Source of the DNA: Neurospora tetraspora
Lineage: Eukaryota > Ascomycota > Sordariomycetes > Sordariales > Sordariaceae
Length of the DNA: 64,000 nt
Assembly: GCF_033439725.1 (NCBI RefSeq)
Contig: NW_026944383.1
Span: 3,472,001-3,536,000, forward strand
Direction: 5' to 3'
A program made the translations under genes and the position numbers. Positions 23,170-34,390 of the stretch are shown here, piece after piece. The notes below the pieces were generated by a model, which was not told the origin of the DNA, searched no databases, and worked only from the letters and a program-made list of their open reading frames with translations. The number at the start of each line of letters is the position of its first letter. Position 1 is the stretch's first letter.

Positions 23170-24771
23170 TCACCACTGCTTGCCGGCATCAACATCTTCC
23201 TCAGTACCAGCCTGCTGTACGACAGGCGTCTTGCCCTCCGCCAGCGCCTTGGCCGTCAAGATCTCGAACTCATACTCCTTGAGCGCCCGCAACTCGCTCC
23301 TGAAAAATAAAAGCGACATCAGCCCGTCTAGCGTACCGCCCACCAAGCCCAGCGTGCTGACGAGCATGAGGATGAACGCAACAAAGTTGCGCGGGACGAA
23401 CCACACCGCGACGAGACACCCGATCGAAACTCCCAGCCACGCGAAGAAGTGGTACGCTCGCCATTTAAGCTGCGACCGCTCGCGGGCTACGTATTTGTGG
23501 ATTAGACTGAGAATTTGGTCGTAGCCGCTGGGCGGTAGGCGAGGTGGTGGGGAGTTGAAGGTGAGGAGCTGTTTTGTGTAGGAGAGGTTGTCGTCGGTCT
23601 CGGTGTTGGCATCGGCCTCGGCGATACTGGTGCCTTGAGATGATGGTTCCTGGAGGTAGGTGCCCGTTTGGATGAGGTGGTTATCGGGGTCGTTGAGGAG
23701 GGTGGTGGTTGGTTTGATGGTTTGATGTGTGTCGCTGAAAGGGCTGTTGTTGTTATTATGCTGCTGCTTTAAAGGAACAAACTTCAACGTCGCCTCAACA
23801 GCAAAGTGATCACTCAACGAACACCCCAGCTCTGGATGCCGCATCATCATCCCAACCGCCGCGCGCTTGACCACCCATCCCCCGCCATTAGCCACCACGT
23901 CCCCGGCTCCAGCAAAGATGTAATCCAGCCGCTTCCCGCGCAAGTCCGGCGTGCTCGGGTCGACAGTCACCTCGGGCTTGCCGATGCCCAGCCGCTTCTG
24001 CTGCTTGGGCAGCCAGCGCCACGTGTTGAAGGGCCCGTCCGAAGTGGCGCAGTTCTCGAGGATGTTGAACTCGGCCGTGGGGACGGGCCGCCCCCGAGCC
24101 TTTTCGGCGTGGTGGTGCGCGGGCCCGACTGAGCTGTCGGGATGGAGAATGCGCCAGACGTCGCGCACGGGCGCGTGAGAGGTGACGATTTGGTGCTCGA
24201 GGGACAGGGGCAGCATGTTGAAGTCGCCCAGGCCGAGGACGAGGTGGCCCCGTTCGGCGGCGCCGCGGAGGAGTTTGGAGATTTCCCAGGACTGAGAGGT
24301 GCGATGGCAGATGTAGGAGTCTTTGGGCCCGGATTCGTAGGGGGCGTGAGTGTGAGTGTTGAACACCTCGATAATGTGTTTCGGACCCGGGCCATATCGG
24401 ATCTTTGCACAGGCAACGCCCTTCCCAACATACCAGTCGCCGCGCCAGAAGGCCGTAGGTCGCCCGTTCAGAGGATACCGGAACATGGTGCTCTCCTCAA
24501 TGGGCCACTTGGACAGGATGGCCAGACCGCCGCCAAAGGCGCCGGCGAAGTAGAACTTGCCATATGGCAGGATGTAGCGGGTTTCGCGCCGGATGGTCAG
24601 GTAGTCCTCGTGGCAGAAACACTCCTGAAGCGCGACGATTTGCGGTTGCGGGTCGGCGATGGCGAGCTGGCGGCCAATTTCTAAGAGACGCTCGCGCCGC
24701 AGCTTGGATATGTATTTTAGACCCCAGCAGTTGAGCGTCACTATGGATATTTCGGTGGGCAACTCGGCCAT
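23170..24771 (-). CDS. isc1: ISC1-type inositol phosphosphingolipid phospholipase C (neutral sphingomyelinase family)
   Basis: Intronless gene of 533 residues, close to yeast Isc1 (477) in layout. The endonuclease/exonuclease/phosphatase fold occupies the first 335 residues, with catalytic landmarks VTLNCWG (Asn14), VALQECF (Mg-binding Glu50), the NTHTHAPY histidines near 140-142, VLGLGDFNMLP (Asp183, Asn185), RLDYIF and LSDHFAVEA (Asp321, His322). A linker of about 90 residues, rich in Asn, Ser and Thr, follows, then two adjacent hydrophobic helices near residues 430-480 that should anchor it in membranes. Known role: hydrolysis of complex inositol sphingolipids to ceramide, affecting stress response. 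It is divergent to the WD40 gene across about 0.94 kb. Confidence 0.93.
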   Translation of the reverse strand: MAELPTEISIVTLNCWGLKYISKLRRERLLEIGRQLAIADPQPQIVALQECFCHEDYLTIRRETRYILPYGKFYFAGAFGGGLAILSKWPIEESTMFRYPLNGRPTAFWRGDWYVGKGVACAKIRYGPGPKHIIEVFNTHTHAPYESGPKDSYICHRTSQSWEISKLLRGAAERGHLVLGLGDFNMLPLSLEHQIVTSHAPVRDVWRILHPDSSVGPAHHHAEKARGRPVPTAEFNILENCATSDGPFNTWRWLPKQQKRLGIGKPEVTVDPSTPDLRGKRLDYIFAGAGDVVANGGGWVVKRAAVGMMMRHPELGCSLSDHFAVEATLKFVPLKQQHNNNNSPFSDTHQTIKPTTTLLNDPDNHLIQTGTYLQEPSSQGTSIAEADANTETDDNLSYTKQLLTFNSPPPRLPPSGYDQILSLIHKYVARERSQLKWRAYHFFAWLGVSIGCLVAVWFVPRNFVAFILMLVSTLGLVGGTLDGLMSLLFFRSELRALKEYEFEILTAKALAEGKTPVVQQAGTEEDVDAGKQW

Positions 24772-25714
24772 CGTGGCTGAGAGTTCGTATGGTTGTTGAT
24801 GAGCAAAATCGTCTGATGTGGTTGATGTGTTCTTAGAGAGTTAGAGGAGGTGTCAGATGGGATGTCAGATGAGAAGCCGCAAGTTCATGGTACGCCCACA
24901 CAGATGCAGCGCGATGAATGAGTGAAAGTCAACAAAGCTCTTCGATAACGATACAGAGTTTAGTTATGACTTCAAAACAATCAAAGTGAACTCGCCTTCC
25001 AAGTTACGGTCACGGCGGCTTTCCCTCCATCCTTGAACACGCCCAACTAAACCATTCTAGGTTTGGCGTTTCCGCCCAGTTGGTGTGGAGGCTCTCCACA
25101 AATCTCGAGATCTCCAAGACGGGACGTCAACGACTCCTCCAGCGGACGGATTGACCAATTGGGTGACCTTATTCTATGGCTGCAGCTTCAAAGTACCTGG
25201 GTACCTCTGGTACGGACACATGCGTAAAAGGTACCTCACGTCCAGACCTTAATGGATCTCGGAGCAGAGGACATGAAAGAAACAAATACTCAAACTTTCA
25301 ATCTCTGCAAAGAAACATGCTCCTCTCGTTGATTCATAGCGAATGCTTTAGCTTTTCGTTGGTTATGATTAGCCAACAAAGGCTGTTGGGTTGAAGTCCG
25401 TTGGCTTTGGTGTACATATGGACTCCCTGATGACAACTTGTGCCTGCCACGCCCCTGCACCCCCAAAAGTTGGGCAAGGTACCTTGTCGTGCGCGCGCAT
25501 GCACTTTGAACTTTCTTCCACTCCGACTGATGCCAACCGAACCCGACGAACGGATCTATAACCACATCACATATTTTTTACTATTACCCTGACGTCTCCA
25601 CGAGCTCAGACTCCCATCATTTATCAATATTCTTGGTGAAACACCCTCAAGCTAGATCCGCGTCTTGCGCCCCAAGACAGAACGGCATCTTCTCAAGCCA
25701 AGCTTCCCCTCGAC
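24772..25714. other. divergent promoter, isc1 / swd3
   Basis: About 0.94 kb between two divergent genes, holding both promoters. Several GGTACCT repeats occur near 25195-25235. No coding unit is supported. Confidence 0.6.
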
Positions 25715-27495
25715 ATGCCCAAAACCCAGGCTTCCCCAGAAGGCACAGCTGCTGAGCCGCCTCACCCCAAACGCCGCAGACTCCCAGACGACGACGCCAG
25801 TTCGATGCCGCGATATAGTTCACCCGCCGAAGATATGAACCGCGACGAAGACACAACAGGATTCGAAGGTCGATCTCGTGCCCATAGGCCGTTAGCGCGC
25901 CGCGACCGTCTCTCTACAAGCCCAAACAGGGCCAGGGATGCGAGCGCAAGTAGAAGTAGAAGCAGAAGTGGGAGGAGTAGAACCAAAAGCATCAGTCCCC
26001 GTTCCGACGAAGACGAGCAACAACGGCGATACCGCTCCAGGTCATCATCCAGGTCTCGCGAATCGCGGTCCAGATCTTCGTCGCGCTCCAGGAGTCGCTC
26101 GTACTCACGTTCTCCAACCCGATCCCGATCCCCTCCCTCTCGATCGCGCTCCCGGTCACGATCTCGAACAAGCTCGACACGCGACCGCTCCCGTTCCGTA
26201 TCGCCCTCTCGCTTTCAAGACCGCCGTTCCTCCAAATCACATGCCGAGCAGCTTCGACCGAACTACCGACCCCGCTTAGAGCTGAGCGGTCATACGGCTG
26301 CTATCAGCCAGGTTCGAATATCACCAGACGGAAGATGGATTGCCTCCGCTTCTGCCGACGGCAGCGTCAAGATCTGGGATGCCACCACGGGCCACAACCT
26401 CGACACTCTTATAGGCCACATGGCCGGAGTCTCATGCCTGACATGGGCACCGGACAGTAACACTTTGGCTACCGGCTCAGACGACAAGGCAATTCGTCTC
26501 TGGGACCGGGTGACTGCTAGTCCCGCCCACGCGTGTGGGGATGAAAGCAACCGTGGCCAGGGACCACGAGAGTACATCAGAGGCGGCAGCCAGCTCAGGA
26601 CAGCACGCGGAGGTAGAACAGGAATGGGCCCGTTGCTGGGACATCACAACTATGTTTACTGCCTCGCCTTTTCGCCAAAAGGGAACATTCTGGCCAGCGG
26701 TAGTTATGACGAGGCTGTGTTTCTGTGGGATGTACGAGCTGGTCGGTTGATGCGAAGTTTGCCCGCTCATAGTGACCCAGTGAGCGGCATCGACTTTTGC
26801 TGTGACGGGACACTGGTCGTTAGTTGCTCTACGGATGGGCTTATGTACGTTTCGGACTGCATGAAAATCTGATTTTGATGGGATATGGTTGCTAATCTTT
26901 GGAGTTCCACAGTCGAATATGGGATACATCCACCGGCCAATGTCTCCGGACGCTCGTCCACGAGGACAACCCCGCCGTCACCAACGTTTGCTTCAGCCCG
27001 AACGGCCGCTTCGTACTCGCCTTCAACCTCGATAACAGCATTCGTCTTTGGGACTATGTATCAGGAACCGTCAAGAAGACATACCAAGGCCATAAAAACA
27101 GCGGCTTTTCTATAGGCGGAGGTTTTGGCGTGGTGACCGACAACAAGGATACACAGGACGACTACCGACACGGTAATAGGGGGAAGCCATTTGTTGTGTC
27201 GGCTAGTGAAGACGGAGATATTGTGATGTGGGATGTGGTTACTAAGCAAATCGTACAGCGTATCGAGAAGGCCCACGAGGGGGTCTGTTTCTGGGTGGAT
27301 GTCAACGGCGACACCATGGTGAGTTCTGGGCAGGATTGCACCATCAAGGTTTACAAAAATGTGCGGAGGAAAAAGGATGACCGCCGGCGAAAACTCGACA
27401 AGCCGAACGACATCAGTGCGATCGACGGGACGAATGGTCATGGTAATGGCAGAGGAATTGATTCCGACGAAGCTATGGGTGACGATGACCTATAG
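25715..27495 (+). CDS. swd3: WD40 protein, WDR5/Swd3-like, with RS-rich N-terminal extension
   Basis: Two exons, 25715-26844 and 26913-27495, encode 570 residues. The first 185 residues are basic and low-complexity, with many Arg-Ser dipeptides from about 65 to 170, resembling an SR-protein domain. Seven WD repeats follow, beginning at LELSGHTAAISQVRISPDG and ending at DCTIKVYKN. The fifth and sixth repeats (NPAVTNVCFSPNGRFVLA and KKTYQGHKN) are the segments most typical of WDR5/Swd3, the COMPASS core subunit that supports H3K4 methylation by Set1. A tail of about 45 charged residues ends in Asp/Glu. The WDR5 assignment rests on these motifs. The RS extension is unusual for WDR5, which is normally about 330 residues, so a splicing-linked WD40 protein is an alternative. 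Confidence 0.8.
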
Positions 27496-27988
27496 CATCG
27501 CGCACGGGCTGACTGATACCTGACCACTGTTTCAAGGAAAGTGAGAGCACATTCAAAACCAAATACCCCATTTAGCTTTATTCCATGATTCGCGACGCTG
27601 CTGAGGGTTGAATGCGGAGACAAATAGGTCTTGGAGCTTCCTTGCGTTGCTTGGGTGACTGACCATTCTGATTCGCATTTTTACCTGCCCGTCTATGAAC
27701 AGATGACACGCCTATTCCAAGCAGGTGTGGGTTGTCATCTGATGCCCAGAGATAAAGCAGGTCCAAGTGGTAGGTACCAACAATCCGTCGTAGGAACACC
27801 TCATACCCGAGGAGGTAGGCATGCGTACAGGTAGTGATCAACCACCATGGTTGCCTCTACCTGCTAACCGCTCAGTGTCCGGAGGCATGGCGCCCTTTCT
27901 GTCTGGTCATCTATGGCCTCAGATGGGTGGGTGAATTGGATCTGGTGTAGCAGGAATAAACCCGTAAGAGTCTCGACACAGCCAGCCC
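27496..27988. other. convergent intergenic region
   Basis: About 0.5 kb between the stops of two convergent genes. It holds 3' untranslated sequence only, as far as can be seen. Confidence 0.6.
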
Positions 27989-28477
27989 TCAGTTGCTGGC
28001 CTTCTCAGACTCAATGACATCCACATCCATCTCCTCCTGCACCTCCAACACCAACGCCAGGCTGTCCATGAAGGAATTCACGGCGACGCGGAGCATGCGG
28101 TTTGTGGTCGCCTTGTAGTCGACTTGCAGGACCGTCTCCCCGGCATATTCGCTGCCAGGGGACGCAACGGTCGAAAGCTCTCGCTTGACGAGGCCGGAGA
28201 GCTCCTTGTCTACCCTTAAGGCCTGGAGAGCAACAGAAGCCAACCGAGCATCAGGGAAGGGCACTTGAAGTGTTCTTTTTCGGGTTGTTGTGTTAGTGTC
28301 AGTTATCCTGAAAGAAATGCATACAAGGTACCCGAGCGTTGAACGAAGTTACATGGGCATGAAGAAAGATGGGAAAGAAGTACATGACATGAAGAATAAA
28401 AACAAGGATAAGAATGAGACAATAACACTAAAAAAGATGACCTACAGCGAACAGGGGAAGTTATCGTCGGTTGCCAT
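27989..28477 (-). CDS. pcc1: KEOPS/EKC complex subunit Pcc1
   Basis: Two exons on the minus strand, 28446-28477 (32 nt) and 27989-28274, encode 105 residues. The tiny first exon reads M-A-T-D-D-N-F-P-C-S-L and joins in phase to TLQVPFPDARLASVALQAL, recreating the typical Pcc1 opening F-P-C-S-L-T-L. The donor is GTAGGT and the intron is 171 nt with branch CTAAC. Further landmarks are LQVDYKATTNRMLRVAVNSF and MDSLALVLEVQEEM, with a short acidic tail. Pcc1 dimerises and binds Kae1 in KEOPS, which makes the universal t6A modification of tRNA. Length equals that of the family (80-110). It is divergent to CDC14. Confidence 0.92.
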
Positions 28478-29754
28478 GGTTGCGGTCTTTGAAAACCCTG
28501 TAGTAAACACTTGCAAGAAAAATGTTGTCTTGAACCAAGGGGTTTCAAACTGGCACGCGTTTAACGGTTGTCAGGGGAGTTTGTGTGGCAAGCGCTACCC
28601 GATGACGAATGTCGAATTCCAACCGCCGCGGCGTTGCAAAGGCGCTCTTCAGCAGTGTGCCTGTGCTGTGATGACTCTGTAGGAGTCTCAAACTGTATCT
28701 CACACTGGCTTATTCGCAGTGAGGTTACTATCGTCTACAGTTATCGCAATTCGCAAGGTCGTAGGCGGCAGGCTGGCTGAACAAGCGAGTTCGACATTCG
28801 GTTGTGCCGTGCTGGGCGCAAAGGAATCAATGGCGGCTCTGCTCGCAGAAAAGGACAATCCGGCATCACCTCCCTCCCTACCTCAGCTGAGAGTGGAGCT
28901 CTGGGGGGATCTCCCGTCGGAACGGAGTGATGTTACTGGTCCAGGCGCGACTGCGAATGCCAAGAGAGAAGGTTGTCAGGACAACGGCGGGTGAGATGGA
29001 GCTTTGGACGCGCTTATTGGGCGGTGAATTGTTTTGGAAGACACCAAGCCCCCCGAATTCTTCGCTGGCCCACGCTGACCCAGGGCGCAGGCAGCGGTCG
29101 GGCAAGTTCAGTTGCGAAGGTTCGAGGCGGTCTCTGCATGGAAGGTGAGGTGAAGGTCTCGCTCGTTCCCCAGTTCCCCAGGGTCCCTGCCAATGACAAT
29201 ACAACCTTGCCAGCAAAAACACCGCTCTTGTGGTACCGGTAAGGCCGTACCTGCTACAAAACCTGTTCTCCGCAACCAGCATCATACCCTCCTCCCATCG
29301 CACATCATCATCGAGTTGCCCACTCCTTTGTTTCTTCAATTCTCCTGCCTCCGGTGCCTTCGTTCTTGAAGAATTGCATTTTCGCAGCCGGCGTCGTCTT
29401 GTCTATCTTTGGAGGCTTCGGCTCCTGCTTTTGGCCCTTTCATCTCACCCCGCACCTGCAGTGCAGTACACAGTCCCTTGCGTCGCGTGCGGTATACCTA
29501 GCCCAGCTTAGCTGCTTGGTTTCCTTTGTTGGCACACAATCGATCTGCGATCTCGACCTCACCTTCTTCCCGTCAATCCGACCAAAATTTTGGTCGTCAA
29601 AATATTGAATTGGAGGTTGACATCCTTCGCTCCCGCCTCCCAATAGCTCATTACACAGAATTACTATCCCAGTACATGCGCCCGCGCACCGTCGCAACGC
29701 CAGTCGCTCTCTCGACATAAACAGTCGACTCGGAGCCTCCCAGGCCACGACGCC
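28478..29754. other. divergent promoter, pcc1 / cdc14
   Basis: About 1.3 kb with no supportable coding unit; several short frames overlap on both strands. The last 300 nt before the CDC14 start are pyrimidine-rich and are likely its leader. Confidence 0.55.
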
Positions 29755-31996
29755 ATGGCTCCTTCCTCCAGACACTCCAGCAGTCTGGGGCAAATCATTG
29801 AGTACATTCCCGGTACGTGTAAACCATGAGCGCGCCGTTTTGGTCCTCTCAATCGAAACTACAGATTTTTATTTTTCCTTTGGCTTCGTCGTACAAAAAC
29901 TCCATGTTTATGATCCACCCGCATTGCATGTTCACCGCCCCGCAACGGAGCTGCCCGCCCCAACATGTGCACCTTTGCATATCCTCTACACTACCAGCAT
30001 TTGCCTTGCAGTATACTAACCTTCACAGACCGATTGTACCTTGCATCTTACTCTGAGCCTCCTACCGAGCATACCCTGTTCCCCTACCCGGATCCTGAAC
30101 CACGGTCTCCGCGGAAGCGCTCTCAACGAACAGTCGACCAAGTCGCGGAGCGTAAGAAGCCATACTACTTCACCGTCGACGATACTCTTCTATATAATGC
30201 CTTCCACCACGATTTTGGCCCGTTCCACATCGGGCACCTTTACCGCTTCGCCTTGCAGTTCCATGAAATTCTCGGGGCCAAGGAGAACAAAGACAGGCCG
30301 GTAGTGTTCTGGAGCAGGGCCGACCCACGCAGTAGGTTATCCAAGCCCGCCTACTCGAGACTAGCAACGATCGCTGACCAATGTTATCTCAGGTCGTGCC
30401 AATGCCTCTTGTCTACTGGCTTGCTACATGGTTTTGATCCAATCGTGGCCTCCGCATCTGGCTCTTGCGCCGGTCGCCCAGGTCGACCCCCCTCTAATGC
30501 CGTTCAGAGACGCCGGCTACAGCCAGGCCGACTACGGCATCACGGTTCAGGACGTTGTGTACGGCGTTTGGAAGGCCAAGGAGGAAGGCTGCTGCGTGTT
30601 GGAGACATTCGACCTCGACGAGTACGAAAAGTTTGAGAGAGTTGAGCACGGCGACTTCAACTGGATTACACCCAACTTTCTGGCATTTGCCTCTCCTCAG
30701 CATACCCCGGTTGCTCCCACACCTGAGGGGACCGAGCAGTGGTCACTTCTACCAAAGACTCTAGCCGCCGTCGACGCACATCCTACGCTGCCGCAGCCCT
30801 TCAAAAATGTCCTCAGGCATTTCTCGGAGCGAAACATCGGTCTTGTCGTCAGGCTGAACTCGCAGCTCTACAATCCCTCCTACTTCGAAGCCCTAGGAAT
30901 CAACCACATCGACATGATCTTTGAGGATGGAACTTGCCCGACCCTTTCGACCGTACGGAAGTTTATCCGCATGGCCCATGAAACCATATCTAGGAAAAAG
31001 GGCATCGCTGTTCACTGCAAAGCTGGTCTTGGCCGAACAGGCTGCCTCATCGGCGCCTACCTGATCTACCGACATGGATTTACAGCAAACGAGGTCATTG
31101 CGTACATGCGCTTCATGCGCCCAGGCATGGTCGTGGGGCCTCAGCAGCATTGGTTGCATCTGAACCAGGGCGTCTTCCGGGAGTGGTGGATCGAGGAGCG
31201 GGTTGAGCGGAGGCTGCGCAAAGAGATGGCAGCCGCGGCCGCGGCCGCGCAGGCTAACGGGACCGCGCATCCCAGCACCCCTATCCGTGCTATGTCGAAG
31301 ACAAGTCTTGGTCGTAGCTCTAGCAAAAACGGCGTGTCCACACCCTCTAACAGAGGATCAATTCGGACACCGCTAGGCGAGATCGACCGGGACTCGGCGC
31401 GTGATAATCATATTGGCGTACAAGAGGATTACCTCCCTGCACCTACGCCAGGACAGCCAAGGAAGACGCAGCGGGGCGCAGTAGATCGCCAGAAAGGATA
31501 CGGCCGGGGAACTATTCAGACCACTGTGGAGGAAGAACCTGCCCCCATGACGGAAGTGACAACCGAGGTGATTACGGTTCAAAAGAGCTCAAGAGGGCCG
31601 AATTCAGAGGAGGAATGGAATCTTCGAAGAACTCGGCGAAGACAGTCTGCCACTCCAACTTTACCAGAACAACCACGCCCCGAACGGTCTGTCACCCACC
31701 AAACCGCTACCACGAAAACGACTGTTTATCAAGTTATGGATAATGATGCATCGAACAATATCGAGAATATTGGTACTGCAGTAGCACGAATAAAGGCCCA
31801 CGACCATGCTCCACGCACTAGTTCCGCGTCCGGAGTTTTGACCAAGGTACGAGGCAACACTAGTGCGAAACGCCATCCACCTGGGAGCGTCAGAGAAGCT
31901 GGTGTTCGAAAGACAAGCGGACGAGTTGGGAGTATAGGGAACTCGATAACCAGTCCGGCAGCTGTATCGGCGGTGCGTAAAATAAGTGGGATGTGA
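29755..31996 (+). CDS. cdc-14: CDC14 dual-specificity protein phosphatase
   Basis: Three exons, 29755-29812, 30029-30331 and 30393-31996, encode 654 residues. Intron 1 is 216 nt and splits the codon for Asp in IIEYIPDRLYLAS, the normal Cdc14 N-terminus. Domain A includes YFTVDDTLLYNAFHHDFGP and FRDAGYSQADYGITVQD. Domain B carries the catalytic loop VHCKAGLGRTG (Cys about 329, Arg six residues later) followed by GAYLIYRHGFTANEVIAYMR and GMVVGPQQHWLH. The last 260 residues are low-complexity, rich in Ser, Thr and Arg with several Ser/Thr-Pro sites, as expected of the regulatory tail. Cdc14 reverses Cdk phosphorylation at mitotic exit or septation. All active-site residues are present. Confidence 0.95.
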
Positions 31997-33124
31997 CCCC
32001 ATCCTCATGAGTCGAGAGACTCTATAGACTTCGGTTGATGAGTTATGACGACAGCTCCGATTCATTGGCTCCACGATTCAATTGAGATACAAAAAGAAAT
32101 GGTGCGTTCAAGAGCATGAGGTTATGCCTTTGGAAGTCTTGGGTTTCTCAGTAGCAGCAAGCAAACTTGGAGCATTCAGCGAGCGAGCGAGCTGCAGCAT
32201 ATTGGTTTAACCATCACGTTTGCATGATCAGCACTTTATTTTCCACGCATGACGGCCTCTCTGGCATAGCAGGTTTCGTCTTTGGAGGCGTTTTCTTCTG
32301 GATTGCAAGGTCATACTTGGGTTGTGGAGGATACTACGATAAACGTTGCATGGGCATGAGCATGGAATGAGGGCGGGGAGGCAAAGGGGATTCTGCTTTT
32401 TTCTAGGCCGGGTTAAATTCTGGCATGACTTCTTTGGTGGACTTGGGATTTGGCTTACTCTTTCGGTTCGTCATCGATGGATGATGATGTTCCTGTGTTC
32501 AAGTACTGCTGTACGGAGTCATGGATAAGATCAGATCGGTTAGACGACTGGCACTCGAACAATATCACGGCTTTTCAGTTGCAGTTCCGGCTTCCAGTGA
32601 AACGTGAACCTGATACTTAAGTTGATGTTCACTCCCGGCCATCATTGCAGTGCAGCACTATGGTCCCGACTACTCTTGACTCCCCCTTACTGTGTAGGCT
32701 AGCCGGGAAGCCCCATGCCGCCTCCGGAGATGTCGTCCTCCGCCGGACATCCTCACCGAGGGCCGGAAGTCCGCGGCGAGTGACTTCTGACCCGGGCAGT
32801 CAGGTGAGTGTACTGCATTAATAACGAGTCCAGTTCTCCGCGCGCGGTCTACGGTAGTTGTCTCACGAAGTACAACTGAAGACGGCGATGGTAATGAAGT
32901 GGGTAGCGATTTTCGGTTGCACGCCCGCACCGTACAGTACCTCAACAGTGAACGGTTATTACCTCTATGGTTGCCGGATGGTCAGGAGTAGGATACTGTT
33001 AACATCATTATCTCAGCAACCATAAATCCCCCAGGCACTCACTGCATCATCAAGCGACGGAACGAACACTGAATTGGCAGGAACTCTTCCATGACATCGA
33101 TGAGTCAGGTGCACACCGGAGGGT
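31997..33124. other. intergenic, 3' of cdc14
   Basis: About 1.1 kb without recognisable genes. Its right part (from about 32940) already contains a short fragment related to the foldback repeats that follow. Confidence 0.5.
32943..33040. repeat. small fragment related to the foldback element
   Basis: TGAACGGTTATTACCTCTATGG at its left and CAGCAACCATAAATCCCC at its right echo the C-A-A-C-C-G-T and T-A-T-G-G-T motifs of the neighbouring inverted-repeat element. The match is partial, so it is given as a likely degenerate relative. Confidence 0.35.
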
Positions 33125-34069
33125 AGAGCATCGCGACTTCCTTTCCCTCCTCCTCCCACCCCAGACTACTGCACGCCAATCCCGCTGCCAGGGCCGCAGC
33201 CTGTATGGTAGGAGACCTTATGGTTTTTCTCCCCAAAACCATTGTAACCTAGATATCAACGGTGGAGCAACCGTTCTTCCCCTGCAACGGTTGTGCCTTC
33301 TTAACTGCCCGGCAACCGCCCAAGAACCGTAAGTTTCTCATAGGGTACCCCAGCTAAGGTCGTTACTTCCTAACCGTCGACAACCACTCAACAACCGTGA
33401 GTCCCCCACATGGTATTATCCCAGCTACTTAAGTTAGGGAAGGAAGGAGCAAAGATCCAGAAGAAGCAGATGTACATCTGTTAGTGAGGCCCGACCTTAA
33501 CTATGTAAAATTTCATCGCTCTACTACCCCTTCTAACAGATATCCCTCCAGTGTACATGGTCGGTCACGAAAGAGTTCCTGCCACTTCGGCGTTCAAGTT
33601 CCGTCTTCTGAGTACGGTAAGTATTAGATCTAGGATTTACGGTTTCGTCAGCTGAAGTGTCAACGGTACAGTATCTTGCCTCCAACCGTCTGGAAACCGA
33701 ATCATAACTCCCCAGCTAAGATTGAGCTGCTGTTGTGGGCTCAGCCTGCAGGCGAACAACTACTCGCTGCACTTGTTATCGTCGCCGTCTTCAGTTCTCA
33801 GCTTCGTGAACCCTGCAACTAAGTACCGTCCTGTTAGTAGTGCTTAGCTGGGACGGATACCATGTGGGCGGCTTGCGGTCGCCAGGCGGTTGCTGCATGG
33901 CAACGGATCCAAATACCTTACTGTTGCTGGACGGTTCTAAGCTCACAACGGTTTCTGAGAGAAAAACCATAAGATTTCGTTCCCATACAAGCTGGCCCTA
34001 GTATAGCGCAACAAGCGTGCAGTACTAGTCTGGAGTGGAAGGAGGAAGGAAAGGAAGTCGCGATGCTCT
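33125..34069. mobile_element. foldback element with very long terminal inverted repeats, non-coding
   Basis: The left end AGAGCATCGCGACTTCCTTT is matched exactly by the reverse complement of the right end. The inverted similarity continues with small gaps: CAGACTA, ACTGCACGC, AGGGCC, TGTATGG, CTTATGGTTTTTCTC and, further in, CCCACATGGTAT and CCCAGCTA. The arms are therefore about 230-310 nt around a loop of roughly 400 nt. No open frame of note lies inside. No target-site duplication is obvious directly at these ends (GGT before, CAC after). The arms are rich in the motif CAACCGT. It is best described as a foldback-type non-autonomous DNA element; the family is not recognised. An ancient inverted duplication is the alternative. 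Confidence 0.7.
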
Positions 34070-34248
34070 CACGGCAAGAGCTGGGCGGGAGCTGGGCGGT
34101 CGGTCAGATTTAACGGCGGCTGCGAAATCATCGTCCAACTTCAGGTCGGTTCCTAAGTGTTCTACAGTATGAGGAAAGAACATCTGCCGGCAACCGAACG
34201 TCCCTTCTTAAACAAGCCAACTTTGCTGGACTCGAGGACTGAGGAATG

Positions 34249-34390
34249 ACCTTATGGTTTTTGACTCAGAAACCGTAGTGGATTTTAAACCGTCGTGCAA
34301 CCGCATTTGCCGAGCAACGGTTGTGACTTCCCGACTGTTCAACAACCGTAAGTCCCACACAAATCAGTCCCAGCAAGTCCGTCCAGGAAC
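34249..34390. repeat. third partial copy of the foldback arm
   Basis: This stretch repeats the left arm in direct orientation, starting at GACCTTATGGTTTTT and including GAGCAACGGTTGTG-like and CAACAACCGTAAGTCC-like blocks, but lacks the outermost 90 nt or so. It shows that the arm sequence is present in more than two copies locally. Confidence 0.65.

Noticed and set aside
209-31996. Functional cluster of mitotic-exit genes (BUB2, CDC14, NDR-like kinase)
   Set aside because: The genes are 20-30 kb apart with unrelated genes between them and no shared regulation is visible; chance is the simplest reading.
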